A DNA stretch of 64,000 nt from Gemmatimonadota bacterium (lineage in GTDB: Bacteria; Gemmatimonadota; Gemmatimonadetes; Longimicrobiales; Gaopeijiaceae). Below are positions 1 through 9,185 of the stretch, piece by piece. Position 1 is the stretch's first letter. Every line of letters starts with the position of its first letter. The translations under genes were made by a program, and so were the position numbers. Location of the stretch: positions 28,826-92,825 of the forward strand of contig JADFSR010000015.1 in assembly GCA_022560615.1 (NCBI GenBank), read 5' to 3'. Under the pieces are notes generated by a model. That model searched no databases. It worked only from the letters and a program-made list of their open reading frames with translations, and was not told the DNA's origin.

Positions 1-2
1 CG

Positions 3-638
3 GTAGGGCGGCCGAGCATACGAAATCTGGGCCGGGGCCGTGGCGGTGCCGGAGGGACCCGGTACAACATGAACGTCTATCTTAGGGAACGGGGCGACGC
101 GAACATCCGGAGTCTCACGGACCTGATCGAAAAGGCGAACTTCTGGGACGATCCCATAATCCGGAATCGGAAGGAGGGCCTTCAGAACGCTGACACGGCC
201 AAGACGTTGGCTACTGCCCGCGCTCTACAGGATCGGTTCACGGTGCAGACCGTCGTCCTGCAGGTGTTCGCGGAGCTGGATCTCGACGCTGTGATCTATC
301 CGACTGGCAACGTTCCCCCCGCAATCCTTACCAATCCCCAGGAGCCGAACAAGAACAACCGGCCGTCGGGGGTCTGGACCTACATCAACAGCCGCGGCTT
401 CCCCGCGATCACGGTCCCGGCCGGGTTCACCACCCAAATCTACGACCGGGTGCGTGACTCCACCGCTACTGACAGCACTCGCCTGGTGGGGCCGGTGCGG
501 GCACGGCTTCCCGTCGGGATCGACTTCCTCGCGCGACCCTTCGGCGAGCCGACGCTCTTCCGGATCGCTTCGGCCTACGAGGCGGGGACGAATCACCGCA
601 TCCCCCCATCCGACTTCGGGCCTCCTCCGGGGCGGTAG
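3..638 (+). CDS. Amidase-signature family hydrolase, C-terminal part (cut by window edge)
   Basis: The reading frame is open from the first in-frame codon of the window, so the 5' part lies outside. The visible ~211 residues match the C-terminal third of amidase-signature (GatA-like) hydrolases: the 'DLDAVIYPTGNVPP' strand, an 'ITVPAGF' strand and the closing 'RLPVGIDFLARPFGEPTLF' segment. The complete amidase at 3978-5600 has the matching segment 'RLPVGISFLGRPFSEPRLF', so the two are paralogues. The Ser-cisSer-Lys catalytic region must lie upstream of the window and cannot be checked. The family hydrolyses amide bonds; the substrate here is unknown. The family call is firm, the function is not. 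Confidence 0.85.
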   Translation, partial: VGRPSIRNLGRGRGGAGGTRYNMNVYLRERGDANIRSLTDLIEKANFWDDPIIRNRKEGLQNADTAKTLATARALQDRFTVQTVVLQVFAELDLDAVIYPTGNVPPAILTNPQEPNKNNRPSGVWTYINSRGFPAITVPAGFTTQIYDRVRDSTATDSTRLVGPVRARLPVGIDFLARPFGEPTLFRIASAYEAGTNHRIPPSDFGPPPGR

Positions 639-691
639 CGAAACGTGGCACGGCGACGGTCTACAGGGGCGGGGCTTCACGTTACTCCCGC

Positions 692-3253
692 CTATCGACC
701 TCCCCCGGCCTGATCCTGGTAGAGCCGGAGCGCTTCCTCGAACGTGGCGAGGACTTCGTCCCTGTGGGCCGGGTCGTCCCAGCGATCCATCCTCCGGAGA
801 TCGCTCAGCGTCTCCTCGATCCAGACCACGAAGAACGCCGCGTCCTCGCTCGAGCGGATCGGCTCGCCGTCGGCGATCACGAACACCGGGTTCGTGTGCG
901 CGAACAGGTAGCTGTCCATGGCGCCGTGCTGCGGCGGGCCGAGCGTGCGCGCTGCGATCCACACGCTGCCGTCGATCGGGACCTCGACGTCCACGTCGAA
1001 CGACTTGCCGTCTCCGGTGGCTTCGAACGTGTGCGTGATCTCCCCGTTCTGGACGATCTCGAGCGTGTGCATCTCGAACAGTGACCGGGCCGTGACGGCG
1101 ACGGAGACCGTCTCGCCTCCCGAGACCGTCAGCTCTTCGCCCATCCCCCGCCCCTCGACGTCGAGGGTGAGAATCGGTCCGCTGGTCACGAACGCCCGCC
1201 CGGCCGCCATCGCGTCGGCCCACTCGTCGTAGTCGAGCGTCTCGCTGCCGGTGTAGACGTACGAGCGCGTCGTCCCGACCGCCGGGTGCCTCCAGATGTC
1301 GGTCATGGCATCGGTGCCTGCCGTAGCCGGGATCCTCGAGCCGGTGTTGAGGAGCCGGTACCAGATCTCGGCGGTCCCGAGCTCGTCGCTCCAGATGCAC
1401 GCGACGTCGATGAAGTCCGCCAGACCGAGGACAGCGTCGACGGGCAGCTCGCGTGCTCCGCTCGGTCGTGCGGGGTCGGGCGCGCGGTGGCTCAGCCCGA
1501 ACGGGTGGACGTAGCCACCGATCCCGCCCTGCTCGTGCACGTGCTCGAGCACCGCCGCGTTCGTCGGGTACAGCTCGCGGTACGCCGTCCCTTCGTAGCC
1601 GATGTAGAATGGCGTCACCAGCGAGACGAGGTTCAGCAGCGCCATGTGCGCGAAGAAGTTTGGCCGGTACTCCTCGTTGTAGTAGACGATCGTCCGCTCG
1701 TCTCCGTAGGGGTGCGGGTGGCCGAGGAAGTGCTCGAGATCCTCGACCCGGCTGTTGGCCCAGTAGTTCGCGATCATCCCGTTGGCGACGTTGAGGTCTT
1801 CGGCCAGGGCCTTGTTCCGGAGATCGAGCGGCGTGATGCGCTCGTGACCCCCGTAGTTGGGGTGGATGTGGTTGTCGCCGGAGTACCAGCCGTTCGCGGC
1901 CATGTCGATCCAGCGATCGAGCTGGACCTCGACCGTCGTCCACTCGCCGGCCCGCACGTCGACCGTCCGCGTCTCGGGCTCGTACTCGAATCCGCGCCAC
2001 ACTTCGAGCTCGGCGTCGCCCACGGGGAGCGTGACCGCGAAGCTGCCGTCGGTGTGGAAGTAGTAGTCGTCACCGGCCGAGCTCAGGACGCGCGGGAAGC
2101 TCCCGCGCGGGAAGTAGCTGCGCCCGTCGGCGGCGCTGAGGTAGATGCGCGACGGAAGCAGACGCCCGTCCGCGGCGCTGACCCGAACCCGCACCTGCCC
2201 CACCGGCTCGGACCATGCGTACTCCTCGATCCGAATGCGGCGGGGCACGCCGCCGCCGCGCCCCACGGTGTACAGCTCGAAGCCCATCCCCTGGTCGGTG
2301 GTTCGCTCCTCTTCGGGTCGTCCACCGTTTCGGGAGTACACGAGCCGCTCGCCGTCCGGGGACCAGGCGGGGAAGTACTCGTCGGTCGGCGTATGCGTGA
2401 GCCGGACCTGCTGGATGCCGGGGCTGGAGCGGTCCTGCGCCGCCCGCGCCCGAGCGGTCGGGACCTGATAGATATCGTTGCTGCCCGAAGCGTCGGTGAT
2501 GTAGGCGACCGATCCTCCGTGGGGAGCGACGACCGGCGAGGCCTGATAGTTGGTCTCGATCCGGATCAGAAGGCTCACCTCTCCCGTGGCCGCGCTCCAG
2601 CGCCACAGGGACCCGGATCCCAGGGCCGCCTCGCCGCGCTTGGAGACGAAGACGATGTCGCCCGTGTCGCCAATCCAGTCGCCCACCATGTCCTGTGCGC
2701 GGGGGTCGGCGATCACCGCCTCCGTGGATCCGCGCCCGAGGTCGTACGCCCACAGGTCGAAGGTGCCGTCGCGACCGGTCGTGAACAGGATACGCGCCCC
2801 ATCCGGCGAGAACCGCGGCCTGAGGTCGAGGTGCGGATTCTCCGTCAGACGGCGCTCGACACCGCTCTCTAGATCGAGGAGGTAGATGTCGAAGTTCAGG
2901 TCCACGTCGGCGGCGAATGCGATCGATCGACCGTCGGGCGACCAGCTCGGCTGCGAGTGGTACCCCGGCCCGGAGGTCAGCTGGCGCGCCACGCCCCCTT
3001 CGACGGGCACCAGCCAGATGCGGCCCTGGTAGGCGAACGCGATCGACGCGCCGTCGGGCGACCAGGCCGGATACGTGGGCGAGGCCGTCACGGGCGGGGG
3101 AAAGTAGGCCTCCATGTACATTTTCCCCGCCCCGCCCCCGCTGCTCATCGAGGGATATCCTCCGGGAAACGAGCTCGGATACTCGCGCTGCTGCGCCGAC
3201 GCGGGCGCCGCGACGAGGACGAAGCTCACGAGGAGCGGGGCCATCGCTTTCAT
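692..3253 (-). CDS. Secreted TolB-like PD40 propeller fused to a CehA/McbA-type PHP metallohydrolase
   Basis: 853-residue exported protein. The start at 3253 is preferred because CGGAGG lies 6-7 bases before that ATG and the signal peptide (MKAMAPLLVSFVLVAAPASAQ) begins there; an ATG 36 bases upstream is less likely. Residues ~50-380 hold repeated 'SPDG' blades (PD40/TolB-type beta-propeller: 'AWSPDGASIAF', 'SWSPDGRSIAF', 'RFSPDGARILF'). A carboxypeptidase-like Ig strand region follows. Residues ~450-850 resemble CehA/McbA PHP-fold metallohydrolases, with an H-x-H motif in 'GDNHIHPNYGG' and further His residues ('HPYGDERT', 'GYVHPFG'). The PHP family hydrolyses phosphoesters or carbamates; the substrate is unknown. 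Convergent with the upstream amidase; no operon partner seen. Confidence 0.75.
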   Translation of the reverse strand: MKAMAPLLVSFVLVAAPASAQQREYPSSFPGGYPSMSSGGGAGKMYMEAYFPPPVTASPTYPAWSPDGASIAFAYQGRIWLVPVEGGVARQLTSGPGYHSQPSWSPDGRSIAFAADVDLNFDIYLLDLESGVERRLTENPHLDLRPRFSPDGARILFTTGRDGTFDLWAYDLGRGSTEAVIADPRAQDMVGDWIGDTGDIVFVSKRGEAALGSGSLWRWSAATGEVSLLIRIETNYQASPVVAPHGGSVAYITDASGSNDIYQVPTARARAAQDRSSPGIQQVRLTHTPTDEYFPAWSPDGERLVYSRNGGRPEEERTTDQGMGFELYTVGRGGGVPRRIRIEEYAWSEPVGQVRVRVSAADGRLLPSRIYLSAADGRSYFPRGSFPRVLSSAGDDYYFHTDGSFAVTLPVGDAELEVWRGFEYEPETRTVDVRAGEWTTVEVQLDRWIDMAANGWYSGDNHIHPNYGGHERITPLDLRNKALAEDLNVANGMIANYWANSRVEDLEHFLGHPHPYGDERTIVYYNEEYRPNFFAHMALLNLVSLVTPFYIGYEGTAYRELYPTNAAVLEHVHEQGGIGGYVHPFGLSHRAPDPARPSGARELPVDAVLGLADFIDVACIWSDELGTAEIWYRLLNTGSRIPATAGTDAMTDIWRHPAVGTTRSYVYTGSETLDYDEWADAMAAGRAFVTSGPILTLDVEGRGMGEELTVSGGETVSVAVTARSLFEMHTLEIVQNGEITHTFEATGDGKSFDVDVEVPIDGSVWIAARTLGPPQHGAMDSYLFAHTNPVFVIADGEPIRSSEDAAFFVVWIEETLSDLRRMDRWDDPAHRDEVLATFEEALRLYQDQAGGGR

Positions 3254-3397
3254 GCTCAACCTCCGAGCGGTTAGGCGAAGGGAAGCCAATAGTGTGCCGA
3301 CGCCTCCGGTTGCCGCCAGAGGGGGTGGCGGCGATCGGCGACCGGTGCGACCTCACGTCCGGCTTGCCTGAGCAACCGGTGGACGCATCTTCGGCGC

Positions 3398-3571
3398 ATG
3401 CCGCACGCTGACGCCGTCCCCCGCCGGAACGCGGCGCTCGAGGGCCGCTACCGTGTCGAGCGCGAGTTCGGCGAGGGCGGCATGGCGACGGTCTACCTCG
3501 CCGCCGACCTGAAGCACGAGGGGAAGGTCGCGCTGAAGGTGCTGAAGCGTGACTCTGGGGACTACGCCTGA
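3398..3571 (+). pseudogene. Ser/Thr protein kinase N-lobe remnant (copy 1 of 4)
   Basis: 57-codon open frame that is the start of a PknB-type kinase: 'NAALEGRYRVEREFGEGGMA' leads into the glycine-rich loop (GEGGMATVYLA), and 'KVALKVLK' carries the VAIK-type lysine. It then diverges ('RDSGDYA') and stops. No catalytic loop (HRD) or DFG follows in any frame nearby. Three more fragments of the same family occur at 8876, 60365 and 63608. Nothing suggests that a kinase is made. Confidence 0.8.
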
Positions 3572-3977
3572 TCGGAGGGCGCGGGGGACGACTTCGCAGT
3601 CCCGCTTTTCTTCCCGCTGTTCAGGTACGGCAGAGTCCGGCATCGCGTCACGGCAAGTGCGGCGGATCGTGTAGCCCAGTAAGGGTTTAGACGGTTCAAC
3701 GCCGTGATTCGGCCCGTTCGTTCATCGAATGGGGTTCAGGGGGTCGCCGTTCGAATCCGGCCGTCCCGACTGTGAGGAAATGGGTGCTCTACTGTCCCGA
3801 CCCCTCGATTCTCACCGGAAGCCGCCGGCCGGCGATGAGCACTTCTTCAGGCCGTTCGTCATAGCTTTCCAGCTCGATCCAGCCCTCGGGGTCCCGCTTT
3901 TTGGTGTCGGCTCGGGGCCCAGCCTGCCATCTTTGGCCCGCGTCAGTCGACTCGGCCCGTTTCAGTCGGAGGTCTCG
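3572..3977. other. Gene-free stretch with a tRNA 3'-half-like remnant
   Basis: No convincing gene. At 3745-3769 the sequence reads as a T-arm and acceptor 3' strand: T-loop TTCGAAT at 3750-3756, then CCGGC and CGTCCCGA. Restoring one missing G before the loop would give a perfect 5-bp T-stem (GCCGG/CCGGC). No matching 5' acceptor (CGGGACG) or anticodon arm lies upstream. I read it as a decayed tRNA 3' half or old attachment site. The rest of the interval holds nothing I recognise. Confidence 0.4.
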
Positions 3978-5600
3978 ATGAAGATGGTATTCAGTGTGTC
4001 TCAGATCGGTGGCAAGATGTGCCGCAATGCGGTCGGCGTCCTGGCACTTCTGACCATTGGGAGCCTTTCCGCCGCGGCGTCCGCACAGACGCTCACGCTC
4101 TCGTCAGCCACGATCGAGGATCTCAACGCTGCGTTCGATGCCGGAACACTCACGTCCGAGCGGCTCGTCGAGCTCTACCTCGCCCGCATCGAGGCGTACA
4201 ACCAACAAGGGCCTGCGCTCAACGCGATCCTCTGGCTGAACGACGCGGCGCTCGCAACGGCTCGGGCGCTCGATGCTGAGCGCACGGCGAGTGGTCCGCG
4301 CTCGCCGCTGCACGGCATTCCCGTCGTGCTCAAGGACAACATCGACACGTTCGACATGCCGACGACGGCGGGCTCATTGCTCCTGGTGGGCTCCATCCCT
4401 CCGGACGACGCGTTCATCGTGAAGAAGCTGCGCGACGCAGGAGCGATCATCTTGGCCAAGGTCAACATGAGCGAGTTTGCTTCGGGTGTGACGATGAGCT
4501 CGGTGGGCGGCTTCATCCGCAACCCCCACGATCCCGCACGCTCGCCAGCCGGCTCGTCCGGCGGGACCGGCGCGGGTATCGCCGCGGCGTTCGCGCAGCT
4601 CGGCGTCGGCACCGACACGGGCGGCTCCGTGCGTGGGCCGACCACCGCCAACGGGATCGCGGGGCTCAAGCCCACACACGGCTTGTTAAGCCGTGACGGC
4701 ATCGTCCCCTTGGCGCTGTCCTTCGACATGGCCGGCCCGATGGCGCGTCACGTCTACGACGTCGCCGTGATGCTCGGCGCGATGACCGGCGTCGATCCGG
4801 CCGACGCCGCGACGCTCAAGAGCGAGGGACGTTTCGAGACCGACTACACGCAGTTCCTGGATGAGGGCGCGCTGCGCGGCGCACGGATCGGGATCGGCCG
4901 CGACTTCCTCGGCTCGGACGCCGAGGTCGACTGGATCATCGAAGCATCCTTGCAGACCATGCGGGACGCCGGGGCCACTGTCGTCGATGTTCGCTTCCCG
5001 CAGTGGCTACTCGACGTGAAGGGCGACTGGTACACGACGATCCGCTGGCGCGAGTTCCGCGCACAGATTCCCGAGTACCTCGCTACCATAGGCCCGGAGT
5101 ACCCCAAGACGCTCGCCGAGATGGTCGAACGCTCGCTCGAGATCACATCGACCACCCCAGACGGCGGAACCCCCAACCCGACGCGGTGGTCGCTCCTCAT
5201 GCAGGAGGAGCGAAGCGGAACCCTCGACGACCACGAGTATGTCGCGATGCGGGACCACGGCATGCCGATGGTGCGGAGCATCGTCGAAGGTCTCATGGAT
5301 GCCCACGACCTCGACGCGATCGTCTATCCGACGTCACCCACCCGGCCGTCACTGGTGGATGGTGGTGGCAGGGGTGGGGGCTCATCGGCGACCAACATCG
5401 CCAACCTCACGGGCTTCCCTGACCTGATCGTCCCGGCTGGCTTCACGAGCAACCGACTTCCGGTGGGGATCTCGTTCCTGGGGCGTCCCTTTAGCGAGCC
5501 CCGCCTGTTCGGGCTCGGCTACGCCTTCGAGGTGGCCACCAAAGTCCGCCGGGACCCGGTGGCCACTCCGCCACTGCGTGGGGAGGAGATCCGAAGGTAG
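3978..5600 (+). CDS. Secreted amidase (amidase-signature family)
   Basis: 540-residue amidase. The start at 3978 is chosen over an in-frame ATG at 3729 because CGGAGG sits just upstream and the signal peptide follows it (hydrophobic 'VGVLALLTIGSL', cleavage after 'AASAQ'); the longer frame would run through the tRNA remnant. The catalytic triad is visible: Lys in 'VVLKDNIDTFDMPTTAGS', the Gly/Ser-rich 'SPAGSSGGTGAG' and the nucleophile Ser in 'GTDTGGSVRGPT'. The C-terminal 'LPVGISFLGRPFSEPRLF' is typical. The family hydrolyses carboxamides; a periplasmic substrate is likely but unknown. Paralogue of the partial gene at the left edge. Confidence 0.92.
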   Translation: MKMVFSVSQIGGKMCRNAVGVLALLTIGSLSAAASAQTLTLSSATIEDLNAAFDAGTLTSERLVELYLARIEAYNQQGPALNAILWLNDAALATARALDAERTASGPRSPLHGIPVVLKDNIDTFDMPTTAGSLLLVGSIPPDDAFIVKKLRDAGAIILAKVNMSEFASGVTMSSVGGFIRNPHDPARSPAGSSGGTGAGIAAAFAQLGVGTDTGGSVRGPTTANGIAGLKPTHGLLSRDGIVPLALSFDMAGPMARHVYDVAVMLGAMTGVDPADAATLKSEGRFETDYTQFLDEGALRGARIGIGRDFLGSDAEVDWIIEASLQTMRDAGATVVDVRFPQWLLDVKGDWYTTIRWREFRAQIPEYLATIGPEYPKTLAEMVERSLEITSTTPDGGTPNPTRWSLLMQEERSGTLDDHEYVAMRDHGMPMVRSIVEGLMDAHDLDAIVYPTSPTRPSLVDGGGRGGGSSATNIANLTGFPDLIVPAGFTSNRLPVGISFLGRPFSEPRLFGLGYAFEVATKVRRDPVATPPLRGEEIRR

Positions 5601-5720
5601 AGGCGTACCCGAGTCCCGCTTGCCGGGATCACGAGCCACCCTCACAATGCTCTGCTGCGACGCGCTCTGATCCCCGTCGCCACCGGCCACGGCAACCGAC
5701 CATCCTTTTGGAGTGGGCAT

Positions 5721-8699
5721 ATGTACAAGAGAGTTTCTGCGACCTTCGCGGCACTGATGCTTCTGTGCGCGCCAGCATCCGCGTTCGCGCAACGCGCGCC
5801 GATGATGAGCCAGGTCAGTCCCTCCTTCTTCGAGGGGATGCAATATCGTCAGGTGGGTCCGCTCCAGGGTGGACGTGTGACCACGGTAACGGGCGTACCC
5901 TCCCAGCCTCGGACCTTCTATATGGGCGTCGCTTCGGGTGGTCTGTGGCGGACCACCGACGGGGGTGAGAGCTGGGAGCCGATCACCGACGGGCAGGTGC
6001 CGGTGGGATCGAGCGGCTCGATCGCTGTCGCCGACTCCGACCCCGACGTCATCTACTACGGCACGGGCTCGGATGGCGTGCGCAGCAACGTCTCCACGGG
6101 ACGTGGCGTGTACAAGTCGACGGACGGCGGCGAAACGTGGTCGTTCGCCGGTCTCTACGGAGTGGGGCAGATCGGCGCCGTGAGGATCCACCCCACCGAT
6201 CCCAACACGGTCTGGGTCGCCGCGAACGGTGACATCTTCAAGCCCACTCCCGAACGCGGGATCTACAAGACGACCGACGGAGGCCAGACATGGCGCAACA
6301 CGCTCTTCGTGTCGGACAGCACGGGTGCGATGGACGTGGAGATCCAGCCCGGCAATCCGGACGTGGTCTACGCCTGGATGAACCGCATCGAGCGTAAGCC
6401 GTGGACGATCATCAGCGGCTCACGTGAAGGTGGCTTTTACAAGAGCACCGATGGCGGCGAGAGCTTCGAGCACATCATGAACGGCCTGCCCAGCGAGTTG
6501 ATCGGCAAGGCGAACATGGGCGTGACCGCGGCGAATCCCGATCGCATCTATGCGCTCGTCGAGGCCAAGCCCGGGGGAGGGTTGTATCGCTCCGACGACG
6601 CCGGTCAGAGTTGGATGATGGTGAATGACGACGGCGCCATGATCCAGCGGCCCTTCTACTACACGACGCTCGGCACCGACCCCACGGACGCCGACGTCGT
6701 CTATACCGGCGCGGAGCGTTTTTGGAAGTCGACGGACGGCGGCCGGTCGATGACCAGGATGTCGACGCCGCACGGCGACAACCATGACATCTGGGTCAGC
6801 CCGAACGACGGGAACACGATGATCCAGGCGAACGATGGCGGCGCCAACGTTTCGTACGACGGCGGCCAGACCTGGTCCACGCAGGACAACCAGCCGACCT
6901 CGGAGATCTACGGAATCCACACCGACGACCGGTTTCCGTATCGGCTCTATGCGGCGCAGCAGGACGACGGCACGCACATCATCTCGAGCGTCGCGGGCGG
7001 GGGAGAGCGGAACGTCGATTGGTGGTCCGGCCCCGGATGTGAGACCGGGCCGGTCGTGCCGCATCCGACGTACCCCAACGTCGTCTATGGATCCTGCAAG
7101 GGCCAGTTCTTCGTCCAGGACCGGGAAACGGGCCAGACTAAGCCGTATTGGGTGGGCGCACAGTCGCTCTACGGCAACGCGGGCCGTGACCTGATCCTGC
7201 GCTTCCAGCGCGTGTCTCCGATGGAGCTTTCTCCGCACGATCCCAGCGTCATCTACTACGGCTCGCAGCACCTCCATCGCTCGCGCGACATGGGCGTCAC
7301 ATGGGAGACGATGTCCCCGGATCTGACCGCCTTCCCCCCGCATGGTCAGGGTGCCAGTGGCGAGCCGATCACGCGGGACGTCACGGGTGAGGAGTTCTAC
7401 AGCACGCTCTACGCCATCGAAGAGTCGCCCCATCAGGCGGGCGTCATCTGGACCGGCGCCAACGATGGTCCGTTCCACATCACCCGGGACGACGGGGAGA
7501 CGTGGACGGACATCACGCCGCCCGACCTTCCCGAGGGTGGCCGCGTGGCATGGATCGACGCTTCGCCGCACCGGCCGGGCTCAGCGTACTATGCGGTCTA
7601 TCGGTACCTGCTCGGCGACTACGCACCCTACATCTACCGGACCGACGACTACGGTCAGAGTTGGACGCTCCTAACGACCGGTGACAACGGCATACCTGCG
7701 GACTGGCCGACGAGAGTCGTGCGTGAAGATCCGGACCGCGAGGGGCTGCTCTACGCGGGCACGGAGTTCGGCCTCTTCATCTCGTTCGACAACGGAGGCA
7801 ACTGGCAGTCGTTCCAACTGAACATGGCCAACGTGCCGATCAACGACATCCAGGTGAAGAACAAGGATCTGTTGATCGCGACTCAGGGCCGTGCGATATG
7901 GATTCTCGACAATGTCTCGGCACTGCATCAGATCACGCCGGAGACGAGGCTCGCCGAAGTGCATCTGTTCGCGCCGAGGGACGGATATCGTACTACGACG
8001 GCGGCTCAGCTGCTCGGCCCCAACATCGACTACTATCTGCCCACACCGAATTCGGGCACGGTGACGCTCGACATCCTCAACGAGGCCGGGAGCGTAGTGA
8101 ACTCGTACAGCAGTGCGCGGCCCGCGAGGGGTGGAGGGAGCGATGGCCGTGGTGGTGGCGGCTTCGGCCGACGAGGTGGAGACGCGCCGCCACCGTCCGT
8201 TACGACCAACGCCGGATTCAACCGCGTCGTGTGGAACGTGAGGGACGCGGAAGGGCTGCCAGTACCACCGGGACAGTATCAGGCTCGACTTGATGTGGGC
8301 GGTGAGTCTCAGACCCAGCGGTTCAACGTCCTCATCGATCCGCGCGTCGAAGCGGGCGGTGTGACGGTCGCCGACCTCCGTGAGCAGTACGAGCACAACA
8401 CGAAGATGAACGCGATGGTGGCCGAGGTGGACGCGCTGATCGAGCGGGTCCAAGCGGCGCAGGAGAGCGACGACGCCGGTTTGCAGCGTCGCATCGCACC
8501 GATTGCGGAGAAGCTCATCACCGCGCCGATCCGCTACAGCAGTCCGGGGCTGCGCGATCACATTACCTACCTCCGCGGGATGACCGCCCGAGTCGACATG
8601 AAGATAGGCCGTGACGCGATCGCTCGGCACGAGGTGCTTCGTAGTGAGCTGGATGAAGTCACTCGCCAGGCTGATGCGATTCTCGGGACCGGCAACTGA
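5721..8699 (+). CDS. Secreted VPS10/sortilin-type Asp-box propeller protein (paralogue 1)
   Basis: 992-residue exported protein with signal peptide MYKRVSATFAALMLLCAPAS; GGAG lies 7 bases before ATG. At least seven Asp-box (S-x-D-x-G-x-x-W) repeats are readable, such as 'TTDGGESWEP', 'STDGGETWSF', 'TTDGGQTWRN', 'TRDDGETWTD' and 'TDDYGQSWTL', giving a large BNR/VPS10 (xyloglucanase-like) propeller over residues ~30-720. A Gly/Arg-rich linker near residue 800 ('GGGSDGRGGGGFGRRGG') precedes an Ig-like strand region and a helical C-terminus. Often annotated as 'glycosyl hydrolase', but no catalytic acid pair can be assigned; binding or peptide-processing roles are equally possible. A larger paralogue lies at 30609. 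Confidence 0.85.
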   Translation: MYKRVSATFAALMLLCAPASAFAQRAPMMSQVSPSFFEGMQYRQVGPLQGGRVTTVTGVPSQPRTFYMGVASGGLWRTTDGGESWEPITDGQVPVGSSGSIAVADSDPDVIYYGTGSDGVRSNVSTGRGVYKSTDGGETWSFAGLYGVGQIGAVRIHPTDPNTVWVAANGDIFKPTPERGIYKTTDGGQTWRNTLFVSDSTGAMDVEIQPGNPDVVYAWMNRIERKPWTIISGSREGGFYKSTDGGESFEHIMNGLPSELIGKANMGVTAANPDRIYALVEAKPGGGLYRSDDAGQSWMMVNDDGAMIQRPFYYTTLGTDPTDADVVYTGAERFWKSTDGGRSMTRMSTPHGDNHDIWVSPNDGNTMIQANDGGANVSYDGGQTWSTQDNQPTSEIYGIHTDDRFPYRLYAAQQDDGTHIISSVAGGGERNVDWWSGPGCETGPVVPHPTYPNVVYGSCKGQFFVQDRETGQTKPYWVGAQSLYGNAGRDLILRFQRVSPMELSPHDPSVIYYGSQHLHRSRDMGVTWETMSPDLTAFPPHGQGASGEPITRDVTGEEFYSTLYAIEESPHQAGVIWTGANDGPFHITRDDGETWTDITPPDLPEGGRVAWIDASPHRPGSAYYAVYRYLLGDYAPYIYRTDDYGQSWTLLTTGDNGIPADWPTRVVREDPDREGLLYAGTEFGLFISFDNGGNWQSFQLNMANVPINDIQVKNKDLLIATQGRAIWILDNVSALHQITPETRLAEVHLFAPRDGYRTTTAAQLLGPNIDYYLPTPNSGTVTLDILNEAGSVVNSYSSARPARGGGSDGRGGGGFGRRGGDAPPPSVTTNAGFNRVVWNVRDAEGLPVPPGQYQARLDVGGESQTQRFNVLIDPRVEAGGVTVADLREQYEHNTKMNAMVAEVDALIERVQAAQESDDAGLQRRIAPIAEKLITAPIRYSSPGLRDHITYLRGMTARVDMKIGRDAIARHEVLRSELDEVTRQADAILGTGN

Positions 8700-8875
8700 G
8701 GAGGCGATCCCTCGCGCGCAACCACGGGCTCAGCGAGCGAACCCTTGGAACGGCGTTGGCCTTCGTCGAGGAACCGGAAGATGAAATCAAGAGAGCCCGG
8801 CACGAGCACTTCGGGCGTTGAACTGTCGAACGGGTCGGAGCACGGGCTCTGGGTGCTCATTGATGGGGTGCAGCA

Positions 8876-9031
8876 CTACTGCCGTTTGACGACTTTCCGT
8901 GGTTCCGGGAGGCGACGGTCGGGCAGTTGTGCCGGATCGAGCGACCTCGCTCGGGTCACCTGCGCTGGCCCGTGTTGGATGTCGTAGCGCCCCTCTAGGG
9001 CAGCGTTCAGGCGGGTGACGGCTTCGTTCAT
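8876..9031 (-). pseudogene. Ser/Thr protein kinase N-terminal remnant (copy 2 of 4)
   Basis: Only the first ~19 codons ('MNEAVTRLNAALEGRYDIQ', 8975-9031) match the kinase start seen at 60670 and 63856. The following 32 codons are unrelated. The ~45 bases before the ATG (9032-9076) match the leaders of copies 3 and 4 almost base for base ('CGCGCTCTG..GACCT..CCGCATCTTGAGCGC'), which makes this a relic of a duplicated gene start rather than chance. It lies in the ~490-base gap between the propeller gene and the S9 peptidase; the rest of that gap (8700-8875, 9077-9185) shows no gene. Confidence 0.7.
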
Positions 9032-9185
9032 GCGCTCAAGATGCGGTGGAGGTCGGCAGAGCGCGAGCAGATCGGTCTGCACTTTCGGCGTGCCAAATCG
9101 CGCTGCAGGCCCCATTATCTCGTCGGTTCTGGCCCGGCATTACTTCCTTCGGTCATTCCTGACAACCCCGGCAGCTGGAGGTCAT

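Noticed and set aside
225..2000. Long minus-strand open frame (591 codons) over the amidase and PHP genes
   Set aside because: Arg/Gly-rich translation without any family pattern; it is the high-GC shadow of the two real genes, which have signal peptides and motifs.
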